From: an uncultured Winogradskyella sp.
GTDB taxonomy: Bacteria; Bacteroidota; Bacteroidia; Flavobacteriales; Flavobacteriaceae
DNA: 64,000 nt
Reading direction: 5' to 3'
NCBI GenBank assembly: GCA_913055905.1
Contig: CAJXLB010000002.1
Coordinates: forward strand, 124,001-188,000
Positions 18,128 through 26,481 of this stretch are shown one piece after another; the stretch's first letter is position 1, and every line of letters begins with the position of its first letter. The position numbers and the translations under genes were made by a program. The notes under the pieces are model-generated. The model was not told the origin of the DNA, searched no databases, and saw only the letters and a list, made by a program, of their open reading frames with translations.

Positions 18128-19059
18128 ATTATATACAACTAGCCTACAAAGGAAGACGGGAAGTATGGATGTTTTTGATCACCACATTTCTAGTGGGAGG
18201 GATTTTTCTCTTCAATTTTATATTCTATCTCACAACAGACCCTTCTGAATTGGATGCAGCTTATGAGTTAATGAAACAAATGCCCAATAACCTTTCTTTA
18301 TTTGTGAATTTAATTCCCTTTGCTTTTTTATTAGGACTTCTATTTCTGCTAGTCCGCTATATGCACGAGAGAAGTCTATTGTCCTTAACAACCATAAGAA
18401 ACAAGGTAGATTTTGGGAGGATATTTTTTTCCTTTATGATGATAACCATCTTTACAGTGGGCACATTTTTAATCGGTTATGCCATTGACCCTTCGGAAAT
18501 AGAACTTCAATTCAATCCTAGTAAATTTGCCATACTATGTGTTATAGGTATCCTGCTATTTCCATTTCAGATTGGCTTAGAAGAATATCTTTTTAGAGGC
18601 TACCTCATGCAACACGTAGGAATCTTGGTTAAGAACAAATGGTTTCCTTTGGTTTTAACTTCGGTGTTGTTCGGTATTGCACATAGTGCCAACCCAGAGG
18701 TGGCCAATATTGGATTTTTTAAAATGATGATTTTTTATATTGGTACTGGCTTTCTTTTAGGTATAATGACTCTTATGGATGACGGCTTGGAATTGGCCTT
18801 AGGATTTCATTTAGGGAATAATCTAATCGGTTCGTTGCTGGTCACTGCAGATTGGACAGCATTGCAAACAGATGCCATTTTTAAAAGTACGGCAGAGCCT
18901 TCCATGAGTTTGCTTTCTGAATTATTGATTCCGGTTCTTGTAGTATATCCAATTATGCTTTTGATTTTAGCTAAGCGCTATAATTGGTCTAATTGGAAAG
19001 AACGTTTATTTGGAAAGGTTGAAGAGCCAGTTGAGGAGAATTATAAAATTATAGAATAG
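18124..19059 (+). CDS. CPBP-family intramembrane metalloprotease
   Basis: A 311-residue polytopic membrane protein of the CAAX-protease and bacteriocin-processing (CPBP, Abi) family. Motif 1 is EEYLFRGYLMQH (Glu-Glu and Arg), motif 2 is the FGIAHSANPE stretch (His) and motif 3 is FHLGNNL (His), the expected intramembrane active site. Family members cleave prenylated or hydrophobic peptides, but most bacterial ones have no known substrate. It is locked between menC (ATGA overlap) and menE (one-base gap). This order recurs in flavobacteria, although a role in quinone synthesis is not established. Confidence 0.9.
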   Translation: MNYIQLAYKGRREVWMFLITTFLVGGIFLFNFIFYLTTDPSELDAAYELMKQMPNNLSLFVNLIPFAFLLGLLFLLVRYMHERSLLSLTTIRNKVDFGRIFFSFMMITIFTVGTFLIGYAIDPSEIELQFNPSKFAILCVIGILLFPFQIGLEEYLFRGYLMQHVGILVKNKWFPLVLTSVLFGIAHSANPEVANIGFFKMMIFYIGTGFLLGIMTLMDDGLELALGFHLGNNLIGSLLVTADWTALQTDAIFKSTAEPSMSLLSELLIPVLVVYPIMLLILAKRYNWSNWKERLFGKVEEPVEENYKIIE

Positions 19060-19060
19060 T

Positions 19061-20143
19061 ATGACACCTAGGTACGATAAAATTCATAATCGCTTTAAGC
19101 TAAATGGACTACACTTCAGTCATGAAGATTTGAAGGAGGTGGCATATAGCCTCATAAAAGAGGGTGAAGGCCATGAAAAAACCACAGGAAATTTTTTGAT
19201 AGACTGGCTAAATGATGACGATTATCTCATAGTCAATACATCTGGCTCTACAGGAAAACCCAAAGCCGTAAAACTGAAAAAACAAGCCATGGTTAATTCG
19301 GCTATAGCTACTGGTGATTTTTTTGGGTTAGAGCCTGGCGATAAGGCTTTAGACTGTTTGCCTAGCCATTACATAGCAGGTAAGATGATGCTTGTAAGAG
19401 CAATGATTTTAGGTTTGGAAATCGATTGTGTGGAGCCCAGCAGTCATCCTATCTTTGATTATGAAAAGGCCTATGATTTTTGTGCAATGATACCTTTGCA
19501 ATTAAGTCATACCATTAAATATACCTATAACATAAAAACCATAATCGTTGGTGGAGCCAAGATTACGGAGCCTTTATTAGAGCGTATTAAATTATCTAAC
19601 TCCAGGGTTTACGAAACTTACGGTATGACAGAAACCGTGACACATGTCGCCGTGAGACAGCTTCAGTCAAAAATAGCTAAAGGTGAACGCTATTTTAAAG
19701 CCTTGCCGAATATAAAGTTTTCAAAAGACGACAGAAACTGCCTTGTTATTGAAGCTTCTAAACTGGTCGAAGAAAAATTGGTGACTAACGATGTTGTTGA
19801 TTTAAAATCTGAAACGAGTTTCGATTTACTCGGCAGATATGATAATGTTGTAAATTCCGGTGGGATAAAACTCTTCCCAGAACTCATTGAAGAAAAATTA
19901 CATTCTGTTATTGATGAAAGGTTCATTGTTGCAGGTCAGCCAGATGACGAGTTAGGCGAGAGGTTGATTTTGATCGTAGAAGACCCAAGAGATTCTTTGG
20001 AAAGTATACAGAATAGAATTCGTTACGTCAAGGGCTTAACCCGTTATGAAGTGCCAAAGAAGGTTTTTAGAATAGACAACTTCGAGGAGACTGTTAATGG
20101 TAAAATACAACGCCAAAAGACCATTTCTAAGGTGTTAAGTTAG
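19061..20143 (+). CDS. menE: o-Succinylbenzoate-CoA ligase
   Basis: An ANL-superfamily ligase that adenylates o-succinylbenzoate and transfers it to CoA. The P-loop LIVNTSGSTGKPKAVKLKK is at about residues 56-74, the adenine-binding YETYGMTETVTHVA at about 187, LLGRYDNVVNSGGIKLFPE is the hinge Asp region, and ETVNGKIQRQKT carries the catalytic C-terminal Lys. At 360 residues it lacks much of the N-terminal subdomain found in the roughly 450-490-residue proteobacterial and Bacillus MenE. This compact form is usual in Bacteroidota. Last gene of the men operon. Confidence 0.93.
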   Translation: MTPRYDKIHNRFKLNGLHFSHEDLKEVAYSLIKEGEGHEKTTGNFLIDWLNDDDYLIVNTSGSTGKPKAVKLKKQAMVNSAIATGDFFGLEPGDKALDCLPSHYIAGKMMLVRAMILGLEIDCVEPSSHPIFDYEKAYDFCAMIPLQLSHTIKYTYNIKTIIVGGAKITEPLLERIKLSNSRVYETYGMTETVTHVAVRQLQSKIAKGERYFKALPNIKFSKDDRNCLVIEASKLVEEKLVTNDVVDLKSETSFDLLGRYDNVVNSGGIKLFPELIEEKLHSVIDERFIVAGQPDDELGERLILIVEDPRDSLESIQNRIRYVKGLTRYEVPKKVFRIDNFEETVNGKIQRQKTISKVLS

Positions 20144-20234
20144 TTTACTCACCCAAATTGCCCGTTTACTCAATACCCATTTTAAATAGGTTTAGTGCTT
20201 TATAGTTTTATATAAACTTTAAAATACTAGACCG

Positions 20235-20837
20235 ATGAAAACGCTTTTAACTTCTCTTTTTCTTTTTTACGCCGTTTCAGCTGTTTGGGGTCAGCATCAA
20301 CAAATTGAAACAAAGTCTACAACGATTGATGAATTTTTCAACGTTGTGGTAAATCATTCTGTAAGCGATACAGAAACCCCTATCCCTCAAAACATAACAT
20401 TCTTACTAGAGACTTATGCTCTAGATTTTAGTACCGAAGACAAAACGATACTTAAACACGGACTAAAATTCCTATCTAAAAAATTAGGTGAAGCCGATTT
20501 CATATCACTCATTGGCTATGGTAAATACAATGGTATAATTCTTCATAAGACGGAGGCTACCAACACTAAACGACTTTTAAATAGTATAGAAGATTTACAT
20601 ATTCGAGGAAGTGATGAAACCCATGATGGCATAGAACTAGCCTATAAAGTGGCCAAATCAAATTACCTGGAAGATGGAAGTAATTATGTTGTTATGGTAA
20701 GAAATCCAAACGGAAAACCGAGTACGGATGTTCAAGCTCTTACCGCAGACCACAAGGAAACCAAACCTGGTAGTAACACTCTAGTGCTAACCGCTATTGC
20801 GCTTCTTCCGGAAATAATCAAGGTCATTAAAGACTAA
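20235..20837 (+). CDS. Secreted degenerate VWA-domain protein
   Basis: A 200-residue exported protein with signal peptide MKTLLTSLFLFYAVSAVWGQ. The body (about residues 50-165) aligns by eye with the VWA domain of the next gene: NITFLLE with NLTFLID, DFISLIGYG with DKVSIVVYA, then RGSDETHDGIELAYKVAKSN with GGSTAGGEGIELAYKLAEKH. The metal-site residues are gone: DVSGS is replaced by ETYAL, and the TDG of the last MIDAS loop by RNPNG. It probably keeps the fold but cannot bind metal in the usual way. The gap to the next gene is 25 bases, so an operon and a partnership are likely. Function unknown. Confidence 0.75.
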   Translation: MKTLLTSLFLFYAVSAVWGQHQQIETKSTTIDEFFNVVVNHSVSDTETPIPQNITFLLETYALDFSTEDKTILKHGLKFLSKKLGEADFISLIGYGKYNGIILHKTEATNTKRLLNSIEDLHIRGSDETHDGIELAYKVAKSNYLEDGSNYVVMVRNPNGKPSTDVQALTADHKETKPGSNTLVLTAIALLPEIIKVIKD

Positions 20838-20862
20838 AATAAATCAATAAACATTAGAAATT

Positions 20863-22917
20863 ATGAAAACATTTAAATTAACAATGCTGCTATGTTTGCT
20901 TACCATAGTTGCTCATAGCCAAAAAAAGGAAATATCAGGAACCGTAACGTCTGCTGATGACGGACTACCATTGCCTTCAGTGAATATAATTGTAAAAGGC
21001 ACCTCCGTTGGAACACAATCCGATTTTGATGGACGCTACAAGATTACTGCCAAAGAAGGCGACATCTTATCCTTTTCTAACGTAGGTATGGTCACTTCAG
21101 AAATAAAAATTGGCAATGCAGCGGTGTACGATATAGCCTTAAAAGCAGACAATGCAACACTTGATGAACTGGTTATTGTGGGATATTCAGGTCAGGTGAG
21201 AGCTAAGTCCAATATGGCTTCAATCTTATCGGGACAAGCAACTGGTGTACAAGTTACGGCTCAAAAAGAAGAAAATACAATAAGGATAAGAGGGAATAGT
21301 AAAACATCTAGTGAACCCTTATATATTCTAGATGGAAAACCCATTTCGGAGTCCGAATTTCAGAATCTTAAAACTAAAAAAATTAAGCATATCGAAATTC
21401 TAAATCCGCTTCAGGGAAATGCTATCTACGGTTACGAAGGTAATAAAGGGGTTGTTTGCCTGCGCACCATAGGAGAAAAGAATCAGGTAGACTTTAGTAT
21501 GATTAACGACTTTTTAAATGAATCCTACAGTCAAATTCAAGAAAACTCTTTTAAGCGAACATCGTATGAAGCCTTATCAACCTTTTCGATTGATGTGGAT
21601 AAGGCCGCTTACAGTAATGTTAGGCGCATGATAAATAACGGACAAAAAGTGCCTGCTAATGCCGTAAAAATCGAAGAGATGATTAATTACTTTGATTATA
21701 ACTATCCACAGCCCAATAATGAGCATCCTTTTTCCATTAATACCGAAGTTGTAAGAACACCATGGAACAACGATACTCAATTGGTACGGATAGGTCTTCA
21801 AGGAAAAACCTATAAAAACGAAGAATTGCCAGCTTCTAATCTTACGTTTCTAATTGATGTGTCCGGGTCAATGGGTGCAGCCAATAAACTTCCTTTGCTA
21901 AAGGGAGCATTTAAATTATTGGTCAATCAACTACGAGAAAAAGACAAGGTGTCAATTGTGGTATATGCTGGAGCTGCAGGCGTAGTTTTAGAGCCAACCT
22001 CTGGGAGAAATAAGGAAAAAATACTGAGTGCTCTCGATAAATTAAGGGCAGGAGGGTCAACCGCAGGAGGAGAAGGTATTGAATTGGCGTATAAACTGGC
22101 AGAAAAGCACTTTAAAAAGAACGGAAACAACAGGGTTATTTTAGCTACTGATGGCGATTTCAACGTTGGTGCTTCAAGCGATGAGGCCATGCAAAAACTT
22201 ATAGAGGAGAAAAGGAAAACTGGAGTTTTTCTTTCGGTACTTGGATTTGGCTATGGTAATTACAAGGACTCAAAACTAGAAACGCTTGCAGATAAAGGTA
22301 ACGGAAACCATGCGTATATAGATACAATGCAGGAAGCGCAAAAAGTGTTTGGAAAGGAATTTGGAGGCACTTTATTTACAATTGCCAAGGATGTAAAGAT
22401 ACAAGTAGAGTTCAATCCTAAGCACGTCCAAGCCTATAGACTCATTGGTTACGAAAACAGACTGTTGGCCGATGAAGACTTTTTGAACGATACGGTTGAT
22501 GCTGGCGAGTTGGGTTCTGGCCATACGGTTACGGCCCTTTACGAAATCATTCCAGTAGGTGTTAAAAGTGATTTCCTCAAGTCTATACCAGACTTAAAAT
22601 ACACGGCGTCTAACACCTTGGACAAGAATTATAGCAATGAATTGTTTACAGTTAAATTCCGTTATAAGAAACCCGATGAGAATGAGAGTATTGAGATGAT
22701 TCATGTACAGGATACTAGGGTTTCCGAAGCATCAGAAGATATGAACTTTGCCTCCGCTGTTGCCTTATTTGGTATGCAATTGAGAAGTTCTAAATACGCC
22801 AATAACTCAAAGCTTCCCATGGTTGTTGCCTTATCCAAACTAGGAAAAGGAGAGGATGTAAACGGTTACAGGGCAGAATTTATCAGATTGGTCAGTGCTT
22901 ACGACTTTTTAAAATAG
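20863..22917 (+). CDS. SusC-like N terminus fused to a VWA domain (YfbK/DUF3520 type)
   Basis: A 684-residue exported protein. After the signal peptide comes a carboxypeptidase-regulatory-like domain (residues 20-95: ISGTVTSADDGLPLPSVNIIVKG, listed here as two joined halves), then a TonB plug-like segment (about 100-205, with GVQVT, IRIRGNSK, PLYILDGKPIS and IEILNP). Next is the VWA N-terminal domain (YEALSTFSIDVDKAAYSNVR). The VWA proper has an intact MIDAS (Asp332-x-Ser334-x-Ser336, TDG with Asp430). A DUF3520-type C-terminal domain ends AEFIRLVSAYDFLK. No outer-membrane barrel follows the plug. Such proteins may be periplasmic or surface adhesion/assembly factors; function here unknown. 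A terminator follows. Confidence 0.88.
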   Translation: MKTFKLTMLLCLLTIVAHSQKKEISGTVTSADDGLPLPSVNIIVKGTSVGTQSDFDGRYKITAKEGDILSFSNVGMVTSEIKIGNAAVYDIALKADNATLDELVIVGYSGQVRAKSNMASILSGQATGVQVTAQKEENTIRIRGNSKTSSEPLYILDGKPISESEFQNLKTKKIKHIEILNPLQGNAIYGYEGNKGVVCLRTIGEKNQVDFSMINDFLNESYSQIQENSFKRTSYEALSTFSIDVDKAAYSNVRRMINNGQKVPANAVKIEEMINYFDYNYPQPNNEHPFSINTEVVRTPWNNDTQLVRIGLQGKTYKNEELPASNLTFLIDVSGSMGAANKLPLLKGAFKLLVNQLREKDKVSIVVYAGAAGVVLEPTSGRNKEKILSALDKLRAGGSTAGGEGIELAYKLAEKHFKKNGNNRVILATDGDFNVGASSDEAMQKLIEEKRKTGVFLSVLGFGYGNYKDSKLETLADKGNGNHAYIDTMQEAQKVFGKEFGGTLFTIAKDVKIQVEFNPKHVQAYRLIGYENRLLADEDFLNDTVDAGELGSGHTVTALYEIIPVGVKSDFLKSIPDLKYTASNTLDKNYSNELFTVKFRYKKPDENESIEMIHVQDTRVSEASEDMNFASAVALFGMQLRSSKYANNSKLPMVVALSKLGKGEDVNGYRAEFIRLVSAYDFLK

Positions 22918-22922
22918 CATAA

Positions 22923-22953
22923 AAAAACCCAAGGTTAAACGCCTTGGGTTTTT
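22923..22953. terminator. Bidirectional intrinsic terminator
   Basis: Twelve-base perfect hairpin AAAAACCCAAGG / CCTTGGGTTTTT (loop TTAAACG) between the convergent VWA and OmpA genes. Confidence 0.9.
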
Positions 22954-22971
22954 AATTTTATGATTTTTAGA

Positions 22972-23829
22972 TTAGTTACCTGCTGATAGATTTTTCATTT
23001 CTTCTTCAATCATTTCGTAAAACTCATCGATCTTAGGCAACACAATAATCCTTGTTCTTCTATTTTTAGCTCTATTTTCAGCCGTGTCGTTGGCAACCAA
23101 TGGTACGTGGTAACTTCTACCAGCGGCAATAAGCTTCTGCGGATTAACATCTAAATCCTCTAATACCCTAACTACAGAGGTTGCTCTTTTTACACTGAGG
23201 TCCCAATTGTCTAATAGTGGTGGCTTGCTGTAAGGTACATTATCGGTATGAGACTCTACCATGGCCTCAAAGTTTGGCTTACCTTTTATTACCGTTGCTA
23301 CTTTACCTAATATTTCTTTGGCTCTGTTGGTTACATTGTAGCTACCGCTCTTAAACAACAACTTGTCTGCAATAGAAATAAAAACGACACCTTTTTCTAC
23401 ATTGATTTCAATATCTGGATCGTCTATACCAACTTCTTTTTTAAGACTGGTTACTAGGGCCAAGGTAACGCTATCCTTTTTATTTAAAGCATCTTGGAGA
23501 CGAGAAATTTTCAGATCCTTTTCTTTTAAGCTTTCCAAGGATTTTTCAAGGTTTTCAGCGCCTTTTTGCGTTAAGGTCGTTAAATTACCCTTAGTATCTA
23601 TTAAATCTTGGTTAGCTTTTCTTAAGTCGGCTAACTGGTCTTTCATGGTTTCAACTCTAGCAGTTGCAGCAGCAGCATCAGAAAGACATTTGTTCAATTT
23701 TACGGTAGCGCTATTTAGTAAGTCTTGTGTTTCTTTTTGCTTTGCTTCTAATGCAGCATATTCTTTTTTAGATACACAAGAGGCGAGAAGCACCATTGCA
23801 CAAACACTCAATACTCTCAATTTTTTCAT
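22972..23829 (-). CDS. OmpA-family peptidoglycan-binding lipoprotein
   Basis: A 285-residue lipoprotein: the leader ends in the lipobox LASC, and residues about 25-115 form an Ala- and Lys-rich coiled coil. The C-terminal OmpA/MotB domain follows (ISIADKLLFKSGSYNV, then FEAMVESHTDNVPYS with the conserved Asp, NWDLSVKRATSVVRVL, AAGRSYHVPLVANDT and KNRRTRIIVLP). It should sit in the outer membrane and bind diaminopimelate in peptidoglycan, linking the two. The NWDLSxxRAxxVVRxL pattern is of the MotB-like kind. It is a single gene; 104 bases of AT-rich DNA separate it from the glycosyltransferase downstream of it on the map. Confidence 0.92.
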   Translation of the reverse strand: MKKLRVLSVCAMVLLASCVSKKEYAALEAKQKETQDLLNSATVKLNKCLSDAAAATARVETMKDQLADLRKANQDLIDTKGNLTTLTQKGAENLEKSLESLKEKDLKISRLQDALNKKDSVTLALVTSLKKEVGIDDPDIEINVEKGVVFISIADKLLFKSGSYNVTNRAKEILGKVATVIKGKPNFEAMVESHTDNVPYSKPPLLDNWDLSVKRATSVVRVLEDLDVNPQKLIAAGRSYHVPLVANDTAENRAKNRRTRIIVLPKIDEFYEMIEEEMKNLSAGN

Positions 23830-23933
23830 AATTCAATTTAAGTTTAAGTTGTTAATTATAACCCTCCAAAGTTAGCCAAAAGAAAATTTCAGCCTACAGA
23901 CGTTAACACTTTTTTTTAAACTTTTATAAACAC

Positions 23934-24926
23934 CTAAAATTGAGTTTTTTTCAGTATAAAGTAAGACCAGACAATTGAACTTATCTTATAGTAGCCAGCT
24001 CTTTGAATTAGCCCTCTGCGTTGTTTTAGTAATCGCGGAAATTTAGAATAAAAACTAAAATGGGCTTTTAAAATAGAAAAGAAGTGTGAAATTTTTAATT
24101 GAAGCAAAAACCGTAAGCCAGCAATGCCATCGAGAATGAGCCTTACAAATAGACGCCCAAACAGATTTTTATCAGTGTTTTTTGTTAAGGCATAAAGGCT
24201 GTTTCTAAAGTTGAGATAGGTTTTTTTTGGATTTTGATTGCTGAGTGTGGCGCCTCCTATGTGATATACAGTAGAATAACCAGCGTACACTATTTTAAAA
24301 TTCTGGTTAAAGGCACGCCAACACAAATCAATTTCTTCCATGTGTGCAAAAAATGAGTTGTCAAAACCACCAAGCTTTTTGTAAACCGAGCTTTTAATAA
24401 AAAAGCAAGCACCCGAAGCCCATAAAATCTCCTTTACATCATCATATTGACCAGTGTCTTTTTCTATATGATTAAAAATACGTCCTCTACAGTAGGGATA
24501 ACCATATTTGTCGATGAAGCCACCAGCTGCACCAGCATATTCAAATGTGTCTCTTTTGTTGTAGTCTAGGATTTTAGGCTGTACAATAGCTAGGTTTTCT
24601 TGAGTGTTGTAAAGGTCTAAAATAGGTTCTAACCATTGTGGTGTTACCTCTGCATCATTATTAAGAAGGCAAAATAGAGGCTCTTTCACGGATGCTAAAG
24701 CTAAATTATAACCTTCGGCAAAACCAAGATTTTTACTGTTTTTAATAATGGTGATATTCGGATAATTCGTTTTTATAAAGGCAATGGAATCATCAGTAGA
24801 TGCGTTGTCGGCAACGTATATTTGGGCGTTATTGGAATAGTTGACTACCGAAGGCAAGCATTGCTCTAACAGCGATTTTCCATTCCAGTTTAAAATTACT
24901 ATGGCTATATCCTTGTAACTATACAT
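23934..24926 (-). CDS. Family 2 glycosyltransferase
   Basis: A 330-residue GT-A glycosyltransferase: IAIVILNWNGKSLLEQCLPSV at the start, VADNASTDDSI, NLGFAEGYNLAL and LLNNDAEVTPQWL (DxD-like metal site). Then comes the acceptor region ASGACFFIKSSVYKKLGGFD with HMEEIDLCWRA. This is the rhamnosyltransferase-like (WbbL-type) subgroup that builds surface polysaccharides or lipid-linked glycans from nucleotide sugars. The C-terminal part is basic and partly hydrophobic, suggesting membrane association. It directly abuts the upstream nuclease-like gene with no gap. Sugar donor and acceptor unknown. Confidence 0.92.
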   Translation of the reverse strand: MYSYKDIAIVILNWNGKSLLEQCLPSVVNYSNNAQIYVADNASTDDSIAFIKTNYPNITIIKNSKNLGFAEGYNLALASVKEPLFCLLNNDAEVTPQWLEPILDLYNTQENLAIVQPKILDYNKRDTFEYAGAAGGFIDKYGYPYCRGRIFNHIEKDTGQYDDVKEILWASGACFFIKSSVYKKLGGFDNSFFAHMEEIDLCWRAFNQNFKIVYAGYSTVYHIGGATLSNQNPKKTYLNFRNSLYALTKNTDKNLFGRLFVRLILDGIAGLRFLLQLKISHFFSILKAHFSFYSKFPRLLKQRRGLIQRAGYYKISSIVWSYFILKKTQF

Positions 24927-25376
24927 TTAATCATTTTGATAGTTGGGAATATCCCTAAGGAAAACATAGCGTTCTCCTATTTTATCTATTTGGCAATAAT
25001 AGTGATTTATTCCGTTGGTTACCATAAGAAATGAAGCGTCTAAAACAAGATTGTACTGTGCAATTTGATCAAAGGTTTGTTGACTAATTTCAACTGATGG
25101 AGCTTTGCACTCCACAATAATATTTAAGCTACCATCTTTATTGTAAACAACAATATCGTAGCGCTTCTTGAGGCCGTTAAGGTAGAGCTCTTTTTCAACA
25201 TTAATAAGAGACTTAGGATAGTTTTTTTCAGTAATGAGATAATGAATACAATGTTGACGTACCCATTCCTCTGGCTGTAGCACAACAAATTTTTTGCGTA
25301 TAACATCAAAAATGGCTGTGTTATTTTCTGTACTTTTGAAACGGTATTTAAAAGGAGGAAAATTTAGATTTTGCAC
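24927..25376 (-). CDS. Stand-alone HsdR N-terminal-like PD-(D/E)XK nuclease domain protein
   Basis: A 149-residue protein consisting only of the type I restriction HsdR N-terminal fold. The PD-(D/E)XK core is visible: Glu in NVEKELYLNG, Asp in KKRYDIVVYNKDGSLN and IIVECKAP (ExK), followed by the helix TFDQIAQYNLVLDASFLMVTNG (a 22-residue stretch, core QIAQYN). No helicase, HsdS or HsdM gene is near, so this is not a restriction system. Such singletons are widely conserved in Bacteroidota, and a housekeeping DNA role has been assumed but not shown. It is cotranscribed with the glycosyltransferase and divergent from holA. Confidence 0.85.
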   Translation of the reverse strand: MQNLNFPPFKYRFKSTENNTAIFDVIRKKFVVLQPEEWVRQHCIHYLITEKNYPKSLINVEKELYLNGLKKRYDIVVYNKDGSLNIIVECKAPSVEISQQTFDQIAQYNLVLDASFLMVTNGINHYYCQIDKIGERYVFLRDIPNYQND

Positions 25377-25470
25377 AATTTTCGCGATTGTTCAATGTCA
25401 ATAGTATGGCTTAAAATTACGATTAATAATTGTCACCTCTTATCAAAATATCTGTTAAAATCGTCTTTGG

Positions 25471-26475
25471 TTGGAAGAAGTAAAACAAATAGTAAACGAT
25501 ATAAAAAAAGGAAATGTTAAGCCCATTTACTTTTTAATGGGTGAGGAACCTTATTATATCGATAAAATTTCAGAATTTATTGAAGATACGGTGTTGGATG
25601 AGTCCGAAAAAGGGTTCAATCAAATGGTATTATATGGCAGGGACGTTAGCATTGAAGATATAGTAAGCAATGCCAAACGCTTTCCAATGATGGCCGAACG
25701 CCAAGTTATCATAGTAAAAGAAGCTCAAGACTTAAGTAGAACGATTGAAAAATTAACATCTTACGCCAAGCAGCCTCAGCCTACAACGGTTTTGGTGTTT
25801 AATTATAAATACAAGAAACTTGATAAGCGCAAAAGCCTTTACAAGGCTCTTGCCGATGCTGGTGTTGTGTTTGAGAGTAAGAAACTTTATGAAAATCAGG
25901 TTGGTGATTGGATAAGGCGTGTCTTGTCTGGTAAGAATTATGATATTTCACCAAAAGCTGCGCAAATGCTGGTAGAATTTCTGGGCACGGATTTGAGCAA
26001 AATAGACAATGAGCTTAATAAACTAAGAATTGTTTTACCAGAGGGAACACAAATAACTCCAGAGCATATTGAAGAAAATATAGGAATAAGTAAGGATTAC
26101 AATAATTTTGAATTGAGGAAAGCGATTGGAGAGCGAAACATTTTAAAAGCGTACCGAATTGCAAAGTATTTTGGAGATAATCCCAAGGATAATCCATTTG
26201 TAGTAACCATGGCTTTGTTGTTTAATTTCTTTTCGCAATTACTGCACTTGCATGGTATGGTGGACAAATCACCTAGAAACGTTGCATCTGCCTTACGTAT
26301 CAATCCTTATTTCGTAAATGAATATTTAACAGCCTCCCGAAACTATCCGATGAAAAAAGTCAGTGCGACTATTGCCTTACTTCGAGAGTACGATGTTAAG
26401 GGTAAAGGTGTTGGGTCCAATGCCGTATCCCAAGGCGATTTATTAAAGGAATTGCTTGTAAAGATTTTTAAATAA
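25471..26475 (+). CDS. holA: DNA polymerase III delta subunit
   Basis: The clamp-loader delta subunit, which opens the beta sliding clamp. The protein (334 residues) shows PIYFLMGEEPYYIDKI at the N terminus (delta-type Walker-A-like region), MMAERQVIIVKEAQDL, TVLVFNYKYKKLDKRKSLYKAL and the C-terminal collar helices (MALLFNFFSQLLHLHG, NPYFVNEYLTASRNYP). The likely start is a TTG at 25471, because the first ATG is 22 codons later and would remove the conserved EEVKQIVNDIKKGNVKPIYFL segment. Divergent from the HsdR-N-like gene. Confidence 0.93.
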   Translation: MEEVKQIVNDIKKGNVKPIYFLMGEEPYYIDKISEFIEDTVLDESEKGFNQMVLYGRDVSIEDIVSNAKRFPMMAERQVIIVKEAQDLSRTIEKLTSYAKQPQPTTVLVFNYKYKKLDKRKSLYKALADAGVVFESKKLYENQVGDWIRRVLSGKNYDISPKAAQMLVEFLGTDLSKIDNELNKLRIVLPEGTQITPEHIEENIGISKDYNNFELRKAIGERNILKAYRIAKYFGDNPKDNPFVVTMALLFNFFSQLLHLHGMVDKSPRNVASALRINPYFVNEYLTASRNYPMKKVSATIALLREYDVKGKGVGSNAVSQGDLLKELLVKIFK

Positions 26476-26481
26476 AATAAA

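Noticed and set aside
24927-25376. Type I restriction-modification system
   Set aside because: Only an HsdR N-terminal-like domain is present, with no hsdM, hsdS or helicase part anywhere in the window.
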